Assembly (NCBI GenBank): GCA_027067015.1
Contig: JAMOMS010000264.1
Location: 1 to 6,121 of the forward strand
DNA length: 6,121 nucleotides
Source: Campylobacterales bacterium
GTDB lineage: Bacteria; Campylobacterota; Campylobacteria; Campylobacterales; Hydrogenimonadaceae
Reading direction: 5' to 3'
Shown: positions 1 to 6,121 of the stretch, piece by piece
Layout: the number at the start of each line of letters is the position of its first letter
Numbering within the stretch: position 1 is the first letter of the stretch
The notes under the pieces: generated by a model
What the model was told of the DNA's origin: nothing
Seen by the model: the letters and a program-made list of their open reading frames with translations, nothing else
Databases searched by the model: none
Program-made: the position numbers and the translations under genes

Positions 1-343
1 TCTCGATGGCCGGGTCTTTGTACATCATGGCGCCCGCTTCGGAGACGGCGCTCTCACCCGGATCCAGCTCGATCTCCACGAACTGCATATCCTCGCCGTA
101 GATGGTGTAGTCGATCTCGTCGGCTTTGTAGCGCCCGCCCCCGCCGCGGGAAGGGGGTGTGGCGGAGGGCATCATCGTGGCCCCGCCCTCTTGGAGTTCG
201 TCAATTTGGCTTAAGGGTTTCCAGTCGGCAAACCCTTCCCGCCAGCCGTAACCGGAAGCGTCCCGTGCTGTCGCCTCTTTCGCCTCCTCAAGGCTCAAAG
301 GCCCCAGCTTTCTACCGTCGTCATACTCAATATACCATGCCAT
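1..343 (-). CDS. GYF domain-AIM24 (TIGR00266) family protein, N-terminal part
   Basis: The gene begins with ATG at 343 and stays open to the left edge, giving 114 residues, so the C-terminus is missing. Residues 2-52 look like a GYF_2 domain: an opening [19 protein letters not shown] followed by [12 protein letters not shown], matching the family pattern W-Y-x-GPxSxEE...WxxG-x-W-xPL. A glycine-rich linker (RGGGGR, about 66-71) follows. From about residue 75 the protein matches the start of the AIM24/TIGR00266 family ([20 protein letters not shown], then [14 protein letters not shown]). GYF-type domains usually bind proline-rich peptides. AIM24 proteins form a beta-rich fold of uncertain function in bacteria; the yeast member is mitochondrial. 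There is no signal peptide, so it is probably cytoplasmic or at the membrane face. The start is supported by a strong Shine-Dalgarno five bases upstream. Domain calls rest on motif recognition only. The family assignment is fairly sure and the cellular role is unknown. Confidence 0.82.
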   Translation of the reverse strand, partial: MAWYIEYDDGRKLGPLSLEEAKEATARDASGYGWREGFADWKPLSQIDELQEGGATMMPSATPPSRGGGGRYKADEIDYTIYGEDMQFVEIELDPGESAVSEAGAMMYKDPAIE

Positions 344-348
344 CGCGA

Positions 349-354
349 CCTCCT
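349..354 (-). promoter_or_regulatory. Ribosome binding site of the GYF-AIM24 gene
   Basis: On the minus strand AGGAGG lies five bases before the ATG at 343. It is a consensus Shine-Dalgarno and fixes the start. It is clearly stronger than anything before the neighbouring FliL-like gene, so this gene is probably translated independently. Confidence 0.85.
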
Positions 355-372
355 ATGATTGGATTTGGGGTC

Positions 373-378
373 ATGATA
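373..378 (-). promoter_or_regulatory. Possible -10 element for the GYF-AIM24 gene
   Basis: The 64-base gap between the FliL-like stop and the AIM24 start contains TATCAT (minus strand), one mismatch from TATAAT. T-rich tracts lie just upstream (around 382-398). Transcription starting about seven bases downstream would leave a leader of roughly 25 bases that includes the Shine-Dalgarno. No good -35 hexamer sits at the right distance, which is tolerable for Campylobacterota-type promoters but makes the call weak. Read-through from acnB is the alternative. Confidence 0.25.
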
Positions 379-407
379 CGTCAAAAAGGGGGCAAAAATG
401 GGGCAGA

Positions 408-794
408 TCAGCGACGGTCAGCGGGTAGACGCTCCAAAAGTTCACGACAGCGTAAAAGAGAGTCGGGGTCAACCCGCAAAGCGGTCAGGTAGACAAAATC
501 GACCCCCACGTTATAACGCTCACCAGCCAGCTTGACAATGGCCGCTTTCAGGCGGGCTTTCCCTTCGGCGGTGGCCAGGCTCTCGGCCCAGAAAGCGCCC
601 AGCGCCGTCTGGATCACATCCATCAGACGCAGGCGCTCTTTGGCCAGATTGTCACCCTCCAGTGCCAAAGAGAGCTCCACCGTCACGGGCAGATGCTCTT
701 TTTGGGACAAAAGGGTAGTCTCAATGTGCTCAAACGTCAGGGTGTCGGCGACCAGAAAGAGGGGGAAAAGAAGAGAAACAAGCAACTGCCGCAT
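408..794 (-). CDS. Small secreted FliL-like protein (128 aa)
   Basis: The protein has a short signal peptide: a basic MR start, a hydrophobic stretch at residues 4-16 (LLVSLLFPLFLVA), and likely cleavage just before Asp17. The mature part of about 112 residues resembles the periplasmic domain of FliL, the flagellar stator-associated protein. It has a beta strand (VTVELSLAL, 37-45), a helix running to AFWAESLATAEGKARL (67-82) where FliL proteins carry an L-x-T-x-E-G-K-x-x-L pattern, and a closing strand VDFVYLTALRV (98-108) like the FliL V-x-VYFTEF end. A typical FliL is longer and keeps an N-terminal membrane anchor. This one is shorter and may be released or stay anchored by an uncleaved signal. 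It lies 25 bases behind acnB on the same strand and is probably cotranscribed. No purine-rich Shine-Dalgarno precedes the ATG. It is a real gene by position and signal peptide; the FliL relation is inferred. Confidence 0.75.
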   Translation of the reverse strand: MRQLLVSLLFPLFLVADTLTFEHIETTLLSQKEHLPVTVELSLALEGDNLAKERLRLMDVIQTALGAFWAESLATAEGKARLKAAIVKLAGERYNVGVDFVYLTALRVDPDSLLRCRELLERLPADRR

Positions 795-819
795 GGCAAA
801 GGCCCGACGGCCGGGGGCG

Positions 820-3393
820 TCAGCCCACCAGCTCGTCGAGGGTCTCCTTGTCGACTTTGTGGAAGTTGAGATATTTGTAAACGTCTTCCTCTTTGCCGGC
901 GATAGCCTGGGGCACGATCTCCAGGTACTCCTCTTTGGTCGGAATGCGTCCCAAAATGGCGCAGACCGCCGCCAGCTCGGCAGAGCCCAGGTAGACTTTG
1001 GCGCCGGTACCCAGGCGGTTGTCGAAGTTACGGGTAGAGGTGGAGAAGACCACGGCGTTGTCGCGCACGCGGGCCTGGTTACCCATACACAAAGAACAGC
1101 CCGGAATCTCGATGCGCGCGCCGGCCTGACCGAAGATTGCGAAATAGCCCTCTTCGATCAGCTGTTTTTCGTCCATCTTCGTCGGCGGGGCGATCCAGAG
1201 ACGGGTGGGCACCTGCCCTTTGCCTTTGAGCACTTCGCCCAGCGCCCTGAAGAGGCCGATGTTGGTCATACAAGAGCCCACGAATACCTCGTCAATGTGG
1301 TGGAGGCGGTTGGGATCGGCCAGCACTTCGCTCAGTGTCGCCACGTCATCGGGATCGTTGGGGCAGGCGACGATGGGTTCGGTAATCTCGTTCAGGTCAA
1401 TCTCAATGACCGCCGCGTACTCGGCGTTTTCATCGGGCTCAAGGAGTTGGGGATCCTCCAGCCACTTTCTCATGTTGTCGATGCGGCGCTGAATGGTGCG
1501 TTTATCCTCGTAACCGTGCTCGATCATCGCCTCCAGCAGTTTGATGTTGGAGTTGATGTACTCGATAACGGGCTCTTTGTCCAGGCGTACCGTACAGGCG
1601 GCGGCACTGCGCTCGGCGGAGGCGTCGGAGAGCTCGAAAGCCTGCTCACACTTAAGGAACGGAAGCCCCTCGATCTCCAGGATCCGACCGGCGAAGATAT
1701 TTTTCTTGCCCTTCTTCTCGACCGTCAGCAGGCCGTCTTTGATGGCCTGATAAGGAATGGCGTTGACCAGGTCACGCAGGGTGATACCCGGCTGAAGCTC
1801 CCCTTTGAAGCGCACCAGCACCGACTCGGGCATATTGAGCGGCATGGTACCGGTAACCGCCGCGAAAGCAACCAGACCCGAACCCGCGGGGAAGCTGATA
1901 CCGATGGGGAAACGGGTGTGGCTGTCGCCGCCGGTACCGACGGTATCGGGCAAAACCATGCGGTTGAGCCAGCTGTGGATAACCCCGTCGCCGGGACGCA
2001 GAATCACGCCGCCGCGGCTGGTCCAAAAAGGCGGCAGTTCATGCTGAAGCTTCACGTCGGCGGGCTTGGGATAGGCGGCGGTATGGCAGAACGACTGCAT
2101 GACCAGATCGGCGCCGAAACTCAGCGCCGCCAGCTCCTTGATCTCGTCGCGGGTCATGGGGCCGGTGGTGTCCTGGCTACCCACGGTTGAGACGGTGGGC
2201 TCGACATACATACCCGGGCGCACGCCCTCCATGCCGCAGGCGCGGCCGACCATCTTCTGCGCCAGCGTGTAGCCCACGCCCTCTTTGTCGGCGGGCTGTT
2301 CGGGGCGGGCGAAGATGTTCTCTTCGGGCATACCCAGCGCCTCGCGGGCCTTTTTGGTCAGGTTGCGGCCGATAATGAGCGGAATCCGTCCGCCGGCGCG
2401 GAACTCGTCGGGCAGGGTGTTGGGCTTGAGGGTAAACTCGCTGACCACTTCGCCGTCTTTATAGATTTTGCCCTCGTAGGGTTTGATGGTGATCACGTCA
2501 CCCGTCTCCAGCTTCTCAACGGGCGCTTCGATAGGTAGGGCGCCGGAGTCTTCGGCGGTGTTGAAGAAGATGGGCGCGATAATACCGCCGATGACAATAC
2601 CGCCGGTGCGTTTGTTGGGCACGCCCGGAATATCCTCGCCCAGGTGCCACTGCACGGAGTTGATACCCGATTTACGCGACGATCCGGTACCTACCACGTC
2701 ACCCACGTAGGCGACGGGGTGGCCTTTTTCTTTCAGCTTCTTGATGGTACCGATGGGATCGTCCATCTTGGCTGACAGCATGGAGTTGGCGTGCAGGGGA
2801 ATATCGCTTCGGGTGAAGGCCTCGCTGGCGGGAGAGAGGTCGTCGGTGTTGGTTTCGCCGGGGACTTTGAAAACGGTGACGGTGATCTCTTCGGGCAGTT
2901 CGGGGCGGCTGGTGAACCACTCGGCGTTGGCCCAGCTCTCAAGAACCTCTTTGGCGTATTTGTTGCCTTGATCGGCCAGCTCTTTGACATCGTTGAAAGC
3001 GTCGTAAACCAGCAGAATGTGCTTGAGCTGGTTGGCCGCTTCCTGGGCAATGGCCTCGTCTTTGTGCGCCAGCGCGTCCACCAGGGGCTTGACGTTGAAA
3101 CCGCCCAGCATCATGCCCAGCATCTTCACCGCGCGCAGTGGGGAGATGGCGGCGCAGGCGGCTTTGCCCTGGACAATGTCGTTCAAAAAGGCCGCTTTGA
3201 CGTATGCCGCGTCGTCCACGCCCGGCGGTACGCGGTTTTCCAGCAGGTCAAGAAGCTTCTCCTCCTCGACAATCGGCACCGCCTTGAGCAGTTCAATCAC
3301 CTGCGCGGTCTGCTCGGCTGAGAGCGGCAGCGGGGGCACGCCCAGCGCTTCGCGCTCCTTCACATGCTTTTCATATTCGGCCATAAAACCCAT
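820..3393 (-). CDS. acnB: Aconitate hydratase B (bifunctional aconitase / 2-methylisocitrate dehydratase)
   Basis: AcnB interconverts citrate and isocitrate through cis-aconitate with a [4Fe-4S] cluster in the cytoplasm, in the oxidative or reductive TCA cycle; the family can also hydrate 2-methyl-cis-aconitate. The 857-residue product is close to the E. coli length of 865. The order is that of AcnB: the B-specific HEAT-like N-terminal domain (about 1-160, [10 protein letters not shown] and [18 protein letters not shown]), the swivel domain (about 165-375, [20 protein letters not shown] and [15 protein letters not shown]), then the catalytic domains ([25 protein letters not shown]). The three cluster ligands appear intact: Cys708 (VGSCMTN), Cys766 and Cys769 ([11 protein letters not shown]). 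The active-site loop STSTRNF is at 784-790. I chose ATG at 3393 over an upstream GTG at 3465 because GAAGGAG lies five bases before it and AcnB proteins begin near the EYEKHV segment. The 24 extra residues would lie over the probable promoter. The next gene, 25 bases on, is likely in the same transcript. Confidence 0.97.
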   Translation of the reverse strand: MGFMAEYEKHVKEREALGVPPLPLSAEQTAQVIELLKAVPIVEEEKLLDLLENRVPPGVDDAAYVKAAFLNDIVQGKAACAAISPLRAVKMLGMMLGGFNVKPLVDALAHKDEAIAQEAANQLKHILLVYDAFNDVKELADQGNKYAKEVLESWANAEWFTSRPELPEEITVTVFKVPGETNTDDLSPASEAFTRSDIPLHANSMLSAKMDDPIGTIKKLKEKGHPVAYVGDVVGTGSSRKSGINSVQWHLGEDIPGVPNKRTGGIVIGGIIAPIFFNTAEDSGALPIEAPVEKLETGDVITIKPYEGKIYKDGEVVSEFTLKPNTLPDEFRAGGRIPLIIGRNLTKKAREALGMPEENIFARPEQPADKEGVGYTLAQKMVGRACGMEGVRPGMYVEPTVSTVGSQDTTGPMTRDEIKELAALSFGADLVMQSFCHTAAYPKPADVKLQHELPPFWTSRGGVILRPGDGVIHSWLNRMVLPDTVGTGGDSHTRFPIGISFPAGSGLVAFAAVTGTMPLNMPESVLVRFKGELQPGITLRDLVNAIPYQAIKDGLLTVEKKGKKNIFAGRILEIEGLPFLKCEQAFELSDASAERSAAACTVRLDKEPVIEYINSNIKLLEAMIEHGYEDKRTIQRRIDNMRKWLEDPQLLEPDENAEYAAVIEIDLNEITEPIVACPNDPDDVATLSEVLADPNRLHHIDEVFVGSCMTNIGLFRALGEVLKGKGQVPTRLWIAPPTKMDEKQLIEEGYFAIFGQAGARIEIPGCSLCMGNQARVRDNAVVFSTSTRNFDNRLGTGAKVYLGSAELAAVCAILGRIPTKEEYLEIVPQAIAGKEEDVYKYLNFHKVDKETLDELVG

Positions 3394-3398
3394 GGTTT

Positions 3399-3405
3399 CT
3401 CCTTC
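3399..3405 (-). promoter_or_regulatory. Ribosome binding site that sets the acnB start
   Basis: GAAGGAG on the minus strand is five bases before the ATG at 3393. The competing in-frame GTG at 3465 has no such site at proper spacing. A second in-frame ATG (codon 4) lies too far away to use it as well. Confidence 0.85.
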
Positions 3406-3424
3406 GTAAGGTTTGAATGGCTCT

Positions 3425-3433
3425 ATTTTATCA
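3425..3433 (-). promoter_or_regulatory. Probable -10 element of acnB
   Basis: The minus strand reads TGATAAAAT, an extended -10 like TGnTAAAAT with one mismatch from TATAAT. A start about seven bases downstream (near 3418) would give a leader of roughly 25 bases containing the GAAGGAG site. No convincing -35 is present at 16-18 bases; a short hairpin occupies that space instead. This suggests acnB has its own promoter rather than relying only on ftsK read-through. Confidence 0.45.
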
Positions 3434-3441
3434 AAGAGTAG

Positions 3442-3458
3442 CCCGGCTTTTTCCCGGG
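3442..3458 (-). other. Short GC-rich hairpin upstream of acnB
   Basis: On the minus strand CCCGG and CCGGG form a perfect 5-bp stem (3454-3458 with 3442-3446) closed by a 7-base A-rich loop. No T tract follows it, so it is a poor intrinsic terminator for ftsK. It lies just upstream of the probable acnB -10, where it could be an operator-like inverted repeat. A chance match in GC-rich DNA is also possible. Confidence 0.35.
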
Positions 3459-3531
3459 TTGTCACAAGGGGTAACAGACAAAAGAGAAGGTTGTGTAGGA
3501 TGGTAACGAAGCGGCGAATAAACCGGAAGAT

Positions 3532-5814
3532 TTAACCCAGAATCTCCCGGTTGCCTTTGCGATCAGGCGCCGAGACCACGCCCATCGCTTCCAACTGCTC
3601 CACGATCCGCGCGGCCCGGTTATAGCCGATCTGAAGCTTTCTTTGGAGATAGCTGATGGAGGTTTTGCGGTCGTTTAAAACCACCTGTTTGGCCTCCTCA
3701 AAGAGCGGGTCGATATCATCCACGCTTCCGGAAGCCCCCTCCTCTTCACCGTCACCCTCCATCAGGAAGTGTTCGTCATACTCCACGGGGCGCTGGGCCT
3801 TGAGGTACTCCACGATGGTCTCGATCTCCTCTTCGCTACTCCAGGGCGCGTGCAGGCGTACCAGGGTGCCGCCCCCTTTGGTAAAGAGCATATCGCCCCG
3901 CCCCAGCAGGCTTTCGGCCCCGACGGTATCAAGAATAACCTTGGAGTCGATCTTCTGGCCCACTTTGAAGCTGATGCGGCTGGGAAGGTTGGCCTTGATG
4001 AGGCCGGTGACCACATCGACGCTGGGGCGCTGGGTGGCCACAATGAGGTGAATCCCGCTGGCGCGAGCCATCTGCGCAAGACGCGCGATGGAAAACTCCA
4101 CATCCTTGCCCCCGGTCATCATCAAATCGGCCAACTCGTCGATCACCACGACAATATAGGGCAACTGCTCCCTCTTTTCCTTCTTGGCCTTCTCGTTGTA
4201 GGTTTCGATGTTTTTGGTCTTGGTCTGGCTCATGAGCTGGTAGCGCCGCTCCATCTCGCCCACCATGTTAGAAAGCGCCGTGATCGCCTTTTTGGGCTGG
4301 GTGATGACGGGAGTAAGCAGATGGGGGATATCGTTGTAGATACTAAACTCCAGCATCTTGGGATCGATCATCATGAGCTTCAGTTGATCGGGGGAGTTGC
4401 GGTAAAGCAGGCTCAAAATCATGGCGTTGATCCCTACGCTCTTACCGCTTCCGGTGGTACCGGCAATGAGCAGGTGGGGCAGTTTTTTCAGATCGGTCAC
4501 GAAAGGCTTGCCCACGATATCCTTTCCCAACGCGATGGTCAGGGGCGACTTGGACTTTTTGAAGATGTCGTTTTCCAGAATCTCACGCAGATAGATGGTC
4601 TCGATCTCTTTGTTTGGAATCTCGATCCCCACCACGTCTTTGCCGGGCACGGGCGCCTGGATACGGATGGTCTGCGCCCGCAGGGCCATGGCCAGGTCAT
4701 CTTGCAGGTTGAGGATTTTGGAGACCTTGATATGGGCGGCGGGCTTGAACTCAAAGGTCGTCACCACCGGCCCGGCGTAGGTGCGCACCACGTCACCGTC
4801 GATCTTGAATTTGGAGAGCTTCTCAAGCAGGTCGCTGATTTTGGCGTCAATTTCGGCTTCGTTGATTTCACGGTTACGCCGGGGAGGCTTTTGCAAAAAA
4901 TCGAGCTTGGGAAGTTTGAAGTTTTTGGGTTTCTCTCGCTCTCCCAGATCGATCTCGGCCAGCAGTTTTTTGTTCTCCTCAATCTCTTTGACAATCTCAA
5001 CGCCGTGCTCAACCGCCGGCGCGCTTTTTTTCTCTTGGGTATCAAGCGGTTTAAGAGGCGCGCTCTCCTGACTTACGGCCGTATCGGTTTGCGCCAAAGA
5101 GGGTTTGCGACGAATCAGGCGAATTTCACCCGCCGGCTCCGGCATTGTCTTTACGGTCGTTTCGGAAGCTTCAAATTCGGAATCTTCAAGGGGTTGAACG
5201 CGCTTGGCCTCATTTTTACCCTCAGCCGGTCGCGCCCGTACGGGCTCTTTTGCCGAGATTTCAAGTTGCAAGGGCTCTTCTTGGACGGTTTTGGCAACAC
5301 GACGCGCCCGCATACGACGCCCAAAAGCCTGCGCGATCGACGCACCCCAAAGCATGGAGACCGGCAAAGCCAGTGTCATCAATCCAAAGAGCCACACTCC
5401 CGCCCGACCGATATAGGGACGAAGAAAATCCACAATAGAGGCCCCTACCCAACCCCGAAGCGGATCAGAGAGCAAAAGCGCCTGAAAAATAAGGATACAA
5501 AAAAGCAGTAGCACCCCGGCACTCACCCTATTCCAGTCTAACTCTTTGAAATGGGCCGTCTTATAAATCCGATAGAGCGGATAGAGTAGAAAAAGGGGCA
5601 AAACATAACCAAAAAGGCCAAACAACGCGATCTCTTTGTGCCCAATAAGCGTACCCAGACTCCCGACCATGGCGCTTTGGGGCATAAACGCCGCAATGGT
5701 AACATACAAAAAGACAATAGCCGAAACAATGGTAAAAACCGTCTTGATAATGGTATGATCCTTCCGAAAGTTTTTGAGAGGAAGATTATAACTCAACCTC
5801 CGCGGGGGAGGCAA
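3532..5814 (-). CDS. ftsK: DNA translocase FtsK
   Basis: FtsK is a membrane-anchored hexameric ATPase that pumps DNA at the division septum and activates Xer recombination for chromosome dimer resolution. With the outermost start (TTG at 5814) it has 760 residues. Four membrane segments lie at about 26-43, 61-80, 98-116 and 139-160. A charged, low-complexity linker (about 165-290) is much shorter than the one in E. coli. The alpha domain follows (about 315-400, INEAEIDAKISDLLEKL, RIQAPVPGKDVVGIEIPN). The beta motor domain has Walker A GTTGSGKS (452-459), Walker B VVVIDELAD (555-563) and the conserved ATQRPSVDVVTGLIKANLPSR. An acidic spacer (about 685-703) leads to the winged-helix gamma domain (704-759, with LQRKLQIGYNRAARIVEQLE), which reads orienting DNA sequences. 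The gene is therefore full length and apparently functional. Its start is unsettled: neither TTG at 5814 nor TTG at 5796 has a usable Shine-Dalgarno, while an ATT at 5751 does, giving 739 residues and still keeping all four membrane segments. It directly follows the flgL-type gene. Confidence 0.96.
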   Translation of the reverse strand: MPPPRRLSYNLPLKNFRKDHTIIKTVFTIVSAIVFLYVTIAAFMPQSAMVGSLGTLIGHKEIALFGLFGYVLPLFLLYPLYRIYKTAHFKELDWNRVSAGVLLLFCILIFQALLLSDPLRGWVGASIVDFLRPYIGRAGVWLFGLMTLALPVSMLWGASIAQAFGRRMRARRVAKTVQEEPLQLEISAKEPVRARPAEGKNEAKRVQPLEDSEFEASETTVKTMPEPAGEIRLIRRKPSLAQTDTAVSQESAPLKPLDTQEKKSAPAVEHGVEIVKEIEENKKLLAEIDLGEREKPKNFKLPKLDFLQKPPRRNREINEAEIDAKISDLLEKLSKFKIDGDVVRTYAGPVVTTFEFKPAAHIKVSKILNLQDDLAMALRAQTIRIQAPVPGKDVVGIEIPNKEIETIYLREILENDIFKKSKSPLTIALGKDIVGKPFVTDLKKLPHLLIAGTTGSGKSVGINAMILSLLYRNSPDQLKLMMIDPKMLEFSIYNDIPHLLTPVITQPKKAITALSNMVGEMERRYQLMSQTKTKNIETYNEKAKKEKREQLPYIVVVIDELADLMMTGGKDVEFSIARLAQMARASGIHLIVATQRPSVDVVTGLIKANLPSRISFKVGQKIDSKVILDTVGAESLLGRGDMLFTKGGGTLVRLHAPWSSEEEIETIVEYLKAQRPVEYDEHFLMEGDGEEEGASGSVDDIDPLFEEAKQVVLNDRKTSISYLQRKLQIGYNRAARIVEQLEAMGVVSAPDRKGNREILG
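5758..5763 (-). promoter_or_regulatory. Possible ftsK ribosome binding site before an ATT start
   Basis: The minus strand reads AAGGAT (within GGAAGGAT), six bases before an in-frame ATT at 5751. It is the only Shine-Dalgarno-like site at sensible spacing near the ftsK N-terminus. ATT is a rare initiator, known for example in E. coli infC, so the use of this site is inferred. Confidence 0.4.
5785..5814 (-). promoter_or_regulatory. Sigma70-like promoter for ftsK
   Basis: The minus strand holds TTGCCT (5814-5809, four of six matches to TTGACA), an 18-base spacer, and a perfect TATAAT (5790-5785). Transcription would begin near 5775-5778, downstream of both TTG codons in the longest ftsK reading frame and about 25 bases ahead of the ATT at 5751. 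The promoter sits directly after the flgL stop codon. It may allow ftsK to be expressed independently of flagellar control. Confidence 0.55.
5797..5811 (-). other. GC-rich hairpin at the flgL-ftsK junction
   Basis: CCTCC (5811-5807) and GGAGG (5801-5797) on the minus strand form a perfect 5-bp stem with a 5-base loop, ten bases after the flgL stop. Only a weak TTGAGTT follows, so at best it is a poor terminator for flgL. It lies wholly within the 18-base spacer of the ftsK promoter. Its GGAGG resembles a Shine-Dalgarno but has no start codon at proper spacing. Confidence 0.4.
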
Positions 5815-5820
5815 GGCGCG

Positions 5821-6121
5821 TTACATATAATTAACCAGTGAGAGCTTTTGAATACGCGTAATCGTGGACATCATGGCCTGATAGTTCAAGGAGAGTTGGC
5901 TTAAACGGATGGAAGCTTCGGCGATATCGGTATCCAAGATATCCGAGCGAAGAGATTGCACATTGATTTTGAGCACTTCGCTTCGCTCAACCGTACTCTG
6001 TAGCGTATTGGAGATGGCCCCGACCCTGGTATGCTCCTTGGAGACGTGTTCAAGAAGGTGATCGAGCCGTTCCATCAGGTTTTCAAACCCGGGATTCCTG
6101 GCAAAAGCCTGTTGACTGCCG
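5821..6121 (-). CDS. flgL: Flagellar hook-filament junction protein FlgL (HAP3), C-terminal part
   Basis: The reading frame is open from the right edge to TAA at 5821, giving 99 visible residues; the N-terminal part lies outside the window. FlgL links the hook to the flagellin filament outside the cell. The fragment has the coiled C-terminal helix of the flagellin/HAP3 family: a segment with VGAISNTLQSTVERSEVLK, then SLRSDILDTDIAEASIRLSQ, and the terminal ITRIQKLSLVNYM. This matches the family ending S-D-I-x-D-x-D-x-AEA-x-x-L...I-x-x-LSL-x-x-YL. A plain flagellin is possible, but the SL-x-NYM ending and the place directly before ftsK favour FlgL; I recall flgL (flaD) next to ftsK in C. jejuni. 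The ATG at 6075 is internal, since coding frame continues upstream of it to the edge. The stop lies six bases before the outermost ftsK start. Confidence 0.82.
   Translation of the reverse strand, partial: GSQQAFARNPGFENLMERLDHLLEHVSKEHTRVGAISNTLQSTVERSEVLKINVQSLRSDILDTDIAEASIRLSQLSLNYQAMMSTITRIQKLSLVNYM

Noticed and set aside
349..378. TTGACG (minus strand, around 379-384) as a -35 with an AATCAT -10 for the AIM24 gene
   Set aside because: The -10 matches only four of six bases, and the transcript would begin within the ribosome binding site. The TATCAT alternative gives a more sensible leader.
157..492. Plus-strand open frame of 111 codons, rich in Arg and Ser
   Set aside because: It overlaps the AIM24 start and the FliL-like 3' end, which both have better support. 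Its composition is typical of an antisense reading of GC-rich coding DNA.
801..820. GC-rich hairpin as a terminator after acnB
   Set aside because: The stem is only four base pairs and is followed by just three T residues before the next gene starts. It is unlikely to end transcription efficiently.
532..2190. Long open frame of 552 codons on the plus strand opposite acnB and part of the FliL-like gene
   Set aside because: Over acnB its codons are exactly aligned with the acnB codons on the other strand. Such a frame stays open when the sense gene avoids TTA, CTA and TCA codons, which is expected with GC-rich codon use. The product shows no recognisable domain, and the sense gene is unmistakable.
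3769..5511. Long open frame of 580 codons on the plus strand opposite ftsK
   Set aside because: It has the same codon-aligned register as the shadow over acnB. The translated product is low in recognisable motifs and lies entirely within a clear ftsK with intact Walker motifs.
1..6121. A new defence, mobile or biosynthetic system
   Set aside because: All coding space is accounted for by chromosomal housekeeping or flagellar-type genes plus one partial AIM24 protein. No integrase, transposase, toxin-antitoxin pair, repeat array or terminal repeats were seen.

Overview
The window is a compact, all-minus-strand stretch of a bacterial chromosome. Read in the direction of transcription (right to left) it holds the 3' end of a flagellar hook-filament junction gene (flgL type), ftsK, acnB, a small secreted FliL-like protein, and the 5' part of a GYF-AIM24 (TIGR00266) protein that runs off the left edge. 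No RNA gene, mobile element, CRISPR array or long non-coding stretch was seen. The largest gap is 138 bases, between ftsK and acnB.

The likely source is a motile Campylobacterota (Epsilonproteobacteria) member with unusually high GC for that group. This rests on the flgL-ftsK adjacency, which I recall from Campylobacter jejuni, on a short FtsK of about 740-760 residues, and on AcnB as the aconitase. Promoter-like sites also show a clear -10 with a weak or absent -35, as is common in that phylum. The genus cannot be fixed from the sequence alone. In autotrophic members of the phylum AcnB serves the reductive TCA cycle, but this window carries no other gene of that cycle.

Region by region: 5821-6121 is the C-terminal part of FlgL. 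Positions 5751-5820 form a dense control region with a good sigma70-like promoter, a GC-rich hairpin in its spacer, and an unsettled ftsK start codon. Positions 3532 to about 5751/5814 are ftsK (DNA translocase for division and chromosome segregation). Positions 3394-3531 are intergenic, with a hairpin and an acnB promoter candidate. Positions 820-3393 are acnB. Positions 408-794 are the FliL-like secreted protein, 25 bases behind acnB. Positions 1-343 are the GYF-AIM24 protein with its own strong ribosome binding site.

The genes do not form one pathway: they cover flagellar assembly, chromosome segregation, central carbon metabolism and two poorly understood proteins. I found no convincing new multi-gene system. 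The points most worth checking are the ftsK start (possibly ATT), the FliL-like gene behind acnB, and the GYF-AIM24 fusion.
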